Source of the DNA: Chrysogorgia sp. JL179-B06
Lineage: Eukaryota; Cnidaria; Anthozoa; Scleralcyonacea; Chrysogorgiidae
Assembly (NCBI GenBank): GCA_035772405.1
Contig: JAYKKM010000009.1
Span: 1,032,001 to 1,096,000 of the forward strand
Length of the DNA: 64,000 nt
Direction of reading: 5' to 3'
Below are positions 61,701 to 64,000 of the stretch, piece after piece; the stretch's first letter is position 1; each line of letters begins with the position of its first letter. The translations under genes and the position numbers were made by a program. The notes beneath the pieces were generated by a model. That model saw nothing but the letters and a program-made list of their open reading frames with translations. It did no database searches and was not told where the DNA came from.

Positions 61701-62802
61701 GCACGATCTTCACAACGACTATCCTTTAGCCCCTGAGAGGATGAAAGTAAGTAGTGATATGTTGTCAAACTATTGTAAGACAATCCAAAACAAGTTTAGG
61801 ATATCTGTTGGAGAGGTTGCAAAACTTATACCTAACCTAAACGATAAGAGTAAGTACGTCGTTCACTATAGAAATCTACAATTATACAAGAGTTTGGGAA
61901 TGAAGGTTAAGAAGGTACATAGAGTACTTCAATTCAATCAGTCACCATGGCTCAAGCAATATATCGACTTTAATACGGACAAGAGAACCCAAGCAAATAA
62001 TGACTTTGAGAAAGACTTTTTCAAGCTTATGAATAATAGTGTGTTTGGAAAGACTATGGAGAATCTACGAAAGCGTGTGAATGTGGAGTTAGTAACAGAC
62101 GAGGAAAAACTGAAGAAACTAACGTCAAAACCAACCTTTGTAAGCAGTAAAATATTTGACAATAACTTGGTAGCAGTTCACAAGATCAAAGAGATACTAA
62201 CTCTAAATAGACCAGCATACGTAGGTATGTGTATTCTAGACTTATCAAAGACATTGATGTACGACTTCCACTACAGTAACATCAAAAAGAAATATGGCAA
62301 CAAAGCCAAACTACTATTCACAGACACGGATAGTCTAATGTATGAGATTGAGACGGAGGATGTGTACAAAGACATGTACGCTAACAAAGAAGTGTTCGAC
62401 TTTAGTGGATATGACAAGTCATCTCCTTACTTCAACCTAACTAACAAGAAGGTTATTGGTAAAATGAAGGATGAGACATTAGGAGTCCCCATCGTTGAGT
62501 TCGTTGGTTTAAGGTCGAAAATGTATAGCTACATAAAAGAGGATGGAAAAGGTGGGAAGACTGCTAAAGGTATCAAGAAGAGTACCATTAGAAACAACAT
62601 AAGACATGACAACTATAAAAGTGTCCTAACAAATGGTGAGCAGATGTCTCACATAATTAAAACTATTCGCAGCAAGAGCCACCAACTAGGAAGCTATGAA
62701 ATAAATAAGATATCCTTAAGCTGCTTTGACGACAAACGACATATACTACCAGACGGTGTGTCTAGCTATGCGTATGGGCATTACAAAATAGTCCGGAACT
62801 AG
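58671..62802 (+). pseudogene. polB: Protein-primed family B DNA polymerase of Polinton 2, three frame breaks
   Basis: The ATG at 58671 lies inside the terminal palindrome, so the first ~33 residues are encoded by its right arm. The N-terminal ~300 residues are longer and more basic than in Polinton 1, with a GGDVAR...RDP unit seen twice. The frame changes near 60075-60100, 60575-60590 and 61610-61630; each is a single-step shift with homology continuing in the next frame. All core motifs survive: YADFEAI (about 60378), NLRGYDSHF, the DHCHITGKYRG zinc cluster, YLDANNLYG, KLMNNSVFGKT and FTDTDSLMY. This copy could not make full-length enzyme unless the breaks are sequencing errors. Confidence 0.88.
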
Positions 62803-62978
62803 CTGTTTAAATTTCTAAAATGTTTTTTAGTCTTGATGTGTTTATATTTAGAGGTCACGTGGTATGACTGATCGCATGTCTCACACACCCACTTATGAGT
62901 TCTCATCCACTCTTTGGTTTGCGCTCTGGCTGCTACTAAAGCTTCTTCTTTGGTTTGGTAAATTTTTGGTCTTGCCAT
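62799..62978 (-). CDS. 59-residue C2H2 zinc-finger protein
   Basis: A complete minus-strand frame: the ATG at 62978 shares its A with the stop of the VLTF3-like gene, and the stop at 62799-62801 overlaps the PolB stop on the other strand. The protein starts MARPKIYQTKEEALVAARAQ and has one finger, CETC-x11-H-x5-H (WVCETCDQSYHVTSKYKH). Tight packing supports it as real. Likely a nucleic-acid-binding accessory protein; no counterpart was found at the same place in Polinton 1. Confidence 0.6.
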   Translation of the reverse strand: MARPKIYQTKEEALVAARAQTKEWMRTHKWVCETCDQSYHVTSKYKHIKTKKHFRNLNS

Positions 62979-63556
62979 TATATATTACTATATATTTTAT
63001 TTACCCACTCGTTGTAGTATGGATCTCCTCTCCCGTCCCAACCTAGATCCTTGTATACTACACTATACAGGTTATACTCGAATCGCACCTTGACCTTACC
63101 AGGTTTGAGGTCGTTAAGACTACCTCTCAACTCTATACCTCTTCTAGAGCATATTCTTATGACATAGAAAATATATTTCGATATATTCTTGACAACCAAC
63201 TTGTTTCTTTTAAGAGACCATAGTATTTTTACAAAATCACTGACAACTGTTGGTATGTCACTCTCGTTAACTAGTCTTTTACTAGTCAACATTCTTTCTA
63301 ACCACTTACTGTAACTATGAGCCGATTTCTTGTACATCCAAATGTTAGGTACAAAGTTTCTCACGCGTCCGTAGGTAGTCTCTCCACACTTGTTACAACT
63401 AAATACACCATCTTCGATTTGGGTTCTGTGGTTACTACACTCGTAACAGTATGTGGTGTCATACCACTTTTTTGGTGTCGTGTCGTTACTTCCGTTCTTG
63501 ATCTCGTCCAATGTATACCCAGCGTAGAACATTCTCATTGTACGTTCGTCAACCAT
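62978..63556 (-). CDS. VLTF3-like zinc-ribbon protein (Polinton 2)
   Basis: 192 residues, ATG at 63556. Zinc ribbon C37/C40 and C54/C57 (TYCYEC...FSCNKCG). The helical domain has YKKSAHSYSKWLERML, and the C-terminus VRFEYNLYSVVYKDLGWDG is shared with the Polinton 1 protein. The YKK-x2-H-x3-W-L-x-x-(M/L)-L segment fits the poxviral late transcription factor 3 pattern better than its Polinton 1 homologue does. Probable transcription activator of late genes. Upstream on the minus strand the GTATAGTAACTTAG sequence resembles the start motif of Polinton 1. Confidence 0.6.
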   Translation of the reverse strand: MVDERTMRMFYAGYTLDEIKNGSNDTTPKKWYDTTYCYECSNHRTQIEDGVFSCNKCGETTYGRVRNFVPNIWMYKKSAHSYSKWLERMLTSKRLVNESDIPTVVSDFVKILWSLKRNKLVVKNISKYIFYVIRICSRRGIELRGSLNDLKPGKVKVRFEYNLYSVVYKDLGWDGRGDPYYNEWVNKIYSNI

Positions 63557-63586
63557 CTAAGTTACTATACTATATATATCTTTAGA

Positions 63587-63778
63587 CTATAGTGTGGTAA
63601 CTTTGTGGTTGTCGGTTAGTGTCTCCCACTCACACTTTATTGTTGTGACCTGTTTTAAAGCGTCTGACAGTAACTGTTCCAACTCTTCTATCTGACGAGT
63701 TTGGTAAAAGAGTACCTCTGTCAAGTTACGCTTTTTGTTAAATTCCATAGCCATCTCCTTCAAGGTTTTAGCGCTCAT
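63587..63778 (-). CDS. 63-residue coiled-coil protein
   Basis: ATG at 63778, two bases from the stop of the upstream gene. The sequence is mostly one amphipathic helix (EMAMEFNKKRNLTEVLFYQT, then QIEELEQLLSDALKQV). No membrane segment or cysteines. It sits between the VLTF3-like and two-TM genes, where Polinton 1 has no gene. Function unknown. Confidence 0.5.
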   Translation of the reverse strand: MSAKTLKEMAMEFNKKRNLTEVLFYQTRQIEELEQLLSDALKQVTTIKCEWETLTDNHKVTTL

Positions 63779-63780
63779 TT

Positions 63781-64000
63781 CTATAATACTCTATATATTA
63801 AGTAACCTAAAGGTAGCCCAACAACTCCAACGAATACCATTTGATATTCTTTCATCTCATCTGAAGGTTTGTAATAGTCTGACAACTCAGGCTCTTTACT
63901 AAACGTCTTCCCATCATACTGTATCGTCAGTACTTGTCTTAGCTGATCTAGAGCGTGGTTCGTGTCGTTTATGTCTGCATTAGCATCTGACAGTTGTTGT
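63781..64000 (-). CDS. Two-TM coiled-coil protein, partial at window edge
   Basis: The minus strand reads, from the window edge, SDANADINDTNHALDQLRQV, then YYKPSDEMKEYQMVFVGVVG and a hydrophobic LPLGYLIYRVL end with TAG at 63781-63783. It is clearly homologous to the Polinton 1 protein at 15997-16416 (NDTNHAL core, YYxPSxEMK, terminal TM). The N-terminal part lies outside the window. Confidence 0.75.
   Translation of the reverse strand, partial: QQLSDANADINDTNHALDQLRQVLTIQYDGKTFSKEPELSDYYKPSDEMKEYQMVFVGVVGLPLGYLIYRVL

Larger units (their letters stand above)
58551..64000. mobile_element. Polinton/Maverick 2, left part (continues beyond window)
   Basis: Starts AGTAGTATAG like Polinton 1 and has a palindromic end. 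It carries PolB (plus), a small zinc-finger gene (minus), VLTF3-like gene (minus), a coiled-coil gene (minus) and the two-TM coiled-coil gene (minus, cut by the window edge). If the start is 58551, the adjacent target sequence would be gacagt (58545-58550). The right end is not in the window. Confidence 0.88.

Overview
The window looks like repeat-rich nuclear DNA of an invertebrate animal, most likely a cnidarian. This is an inference from the mix of families seen: DIRS/Ngaro-type tyrosine-recombinase retroelements, Penelope-like elements, CR1/L2-like LINEs, Polintons (Mavericks), amplified SAM-HECT genes, and eukaryotic introns and AATAAA signals. No ordinary single-copy host gene is convincingly present; the best candidate host exon is a short BEN-like one near 42.3 kb. 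Most of the sequence is selfish DNA, often nested.

Layout. 0.6-4.8 kb: a decayed DIRS/Ngaro-like retrotransposon (zinc-knuckle ORF, RT-RNase H, tyrosine recombinase). 8.06-11.07 kb and 28.06-30.07 kb: the two halves of one long, broken, unnamed protein family (zinc-binding N-terminus, PIN-like region, CXC cysteine cluster). The first half is cut by a 343-bp TA-flanked MITE. The two halves are separated by a complete 16,982-bp Polinton (11071-28052) flanked by the 6-bp target duplication cctgtt. 30.9-34.1 kb: Penelope-like, retroviral gag-like and MITE relics. 37.1-37.4 kb: hAT-like relic. 40.06-42.02 kb: a 5'-truncated LINE. 44.3-56.2 kb: a large DNA transposon with long repeat-rich inverted ends. 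It carries a spliced SAM-HECT E3-ligase-like gene and, facing it, a DDE integrase-like transposase gene interrupted by a second LINE (51.8-54.8 kb). 57.5-58.4 kb: a GTTCGAACG-rich repeat. 58551-64000: the left part of a second, different Polinton that runs off the window.

Polinton 1 encodes protein-primed DNA polymerase B, retroviral-type integrase, double and single jelly-roll capsid proteins, an A32-like packaging ATPase, a fibre-like protein and a VLTF3-like zinc-ribbon protein. It also has several small membrane or acylated proteins, and two notable accessory genes: a thymidine kinase and a BRO-N/VRR-NUC-like/zinc-finger protein. This is a virus-like replication, integration and virion set. 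I could not find the usual adenovirus-type protease. Its 771-bp terminal inverted repeats appear identical, so insertion was recent or the repeats are kept homogeneous. Each end is itself a 169-bp palindrome. Polinton 2 shows the same hairpin-end architecture with unrelated sequence, and its polymerase gene is broken by three frame changes.

Many ORFs in the window are interrupted by single-base frame changes, several next to A-runs. Real decay and assembly error cannot be told apart from the sequence alone.
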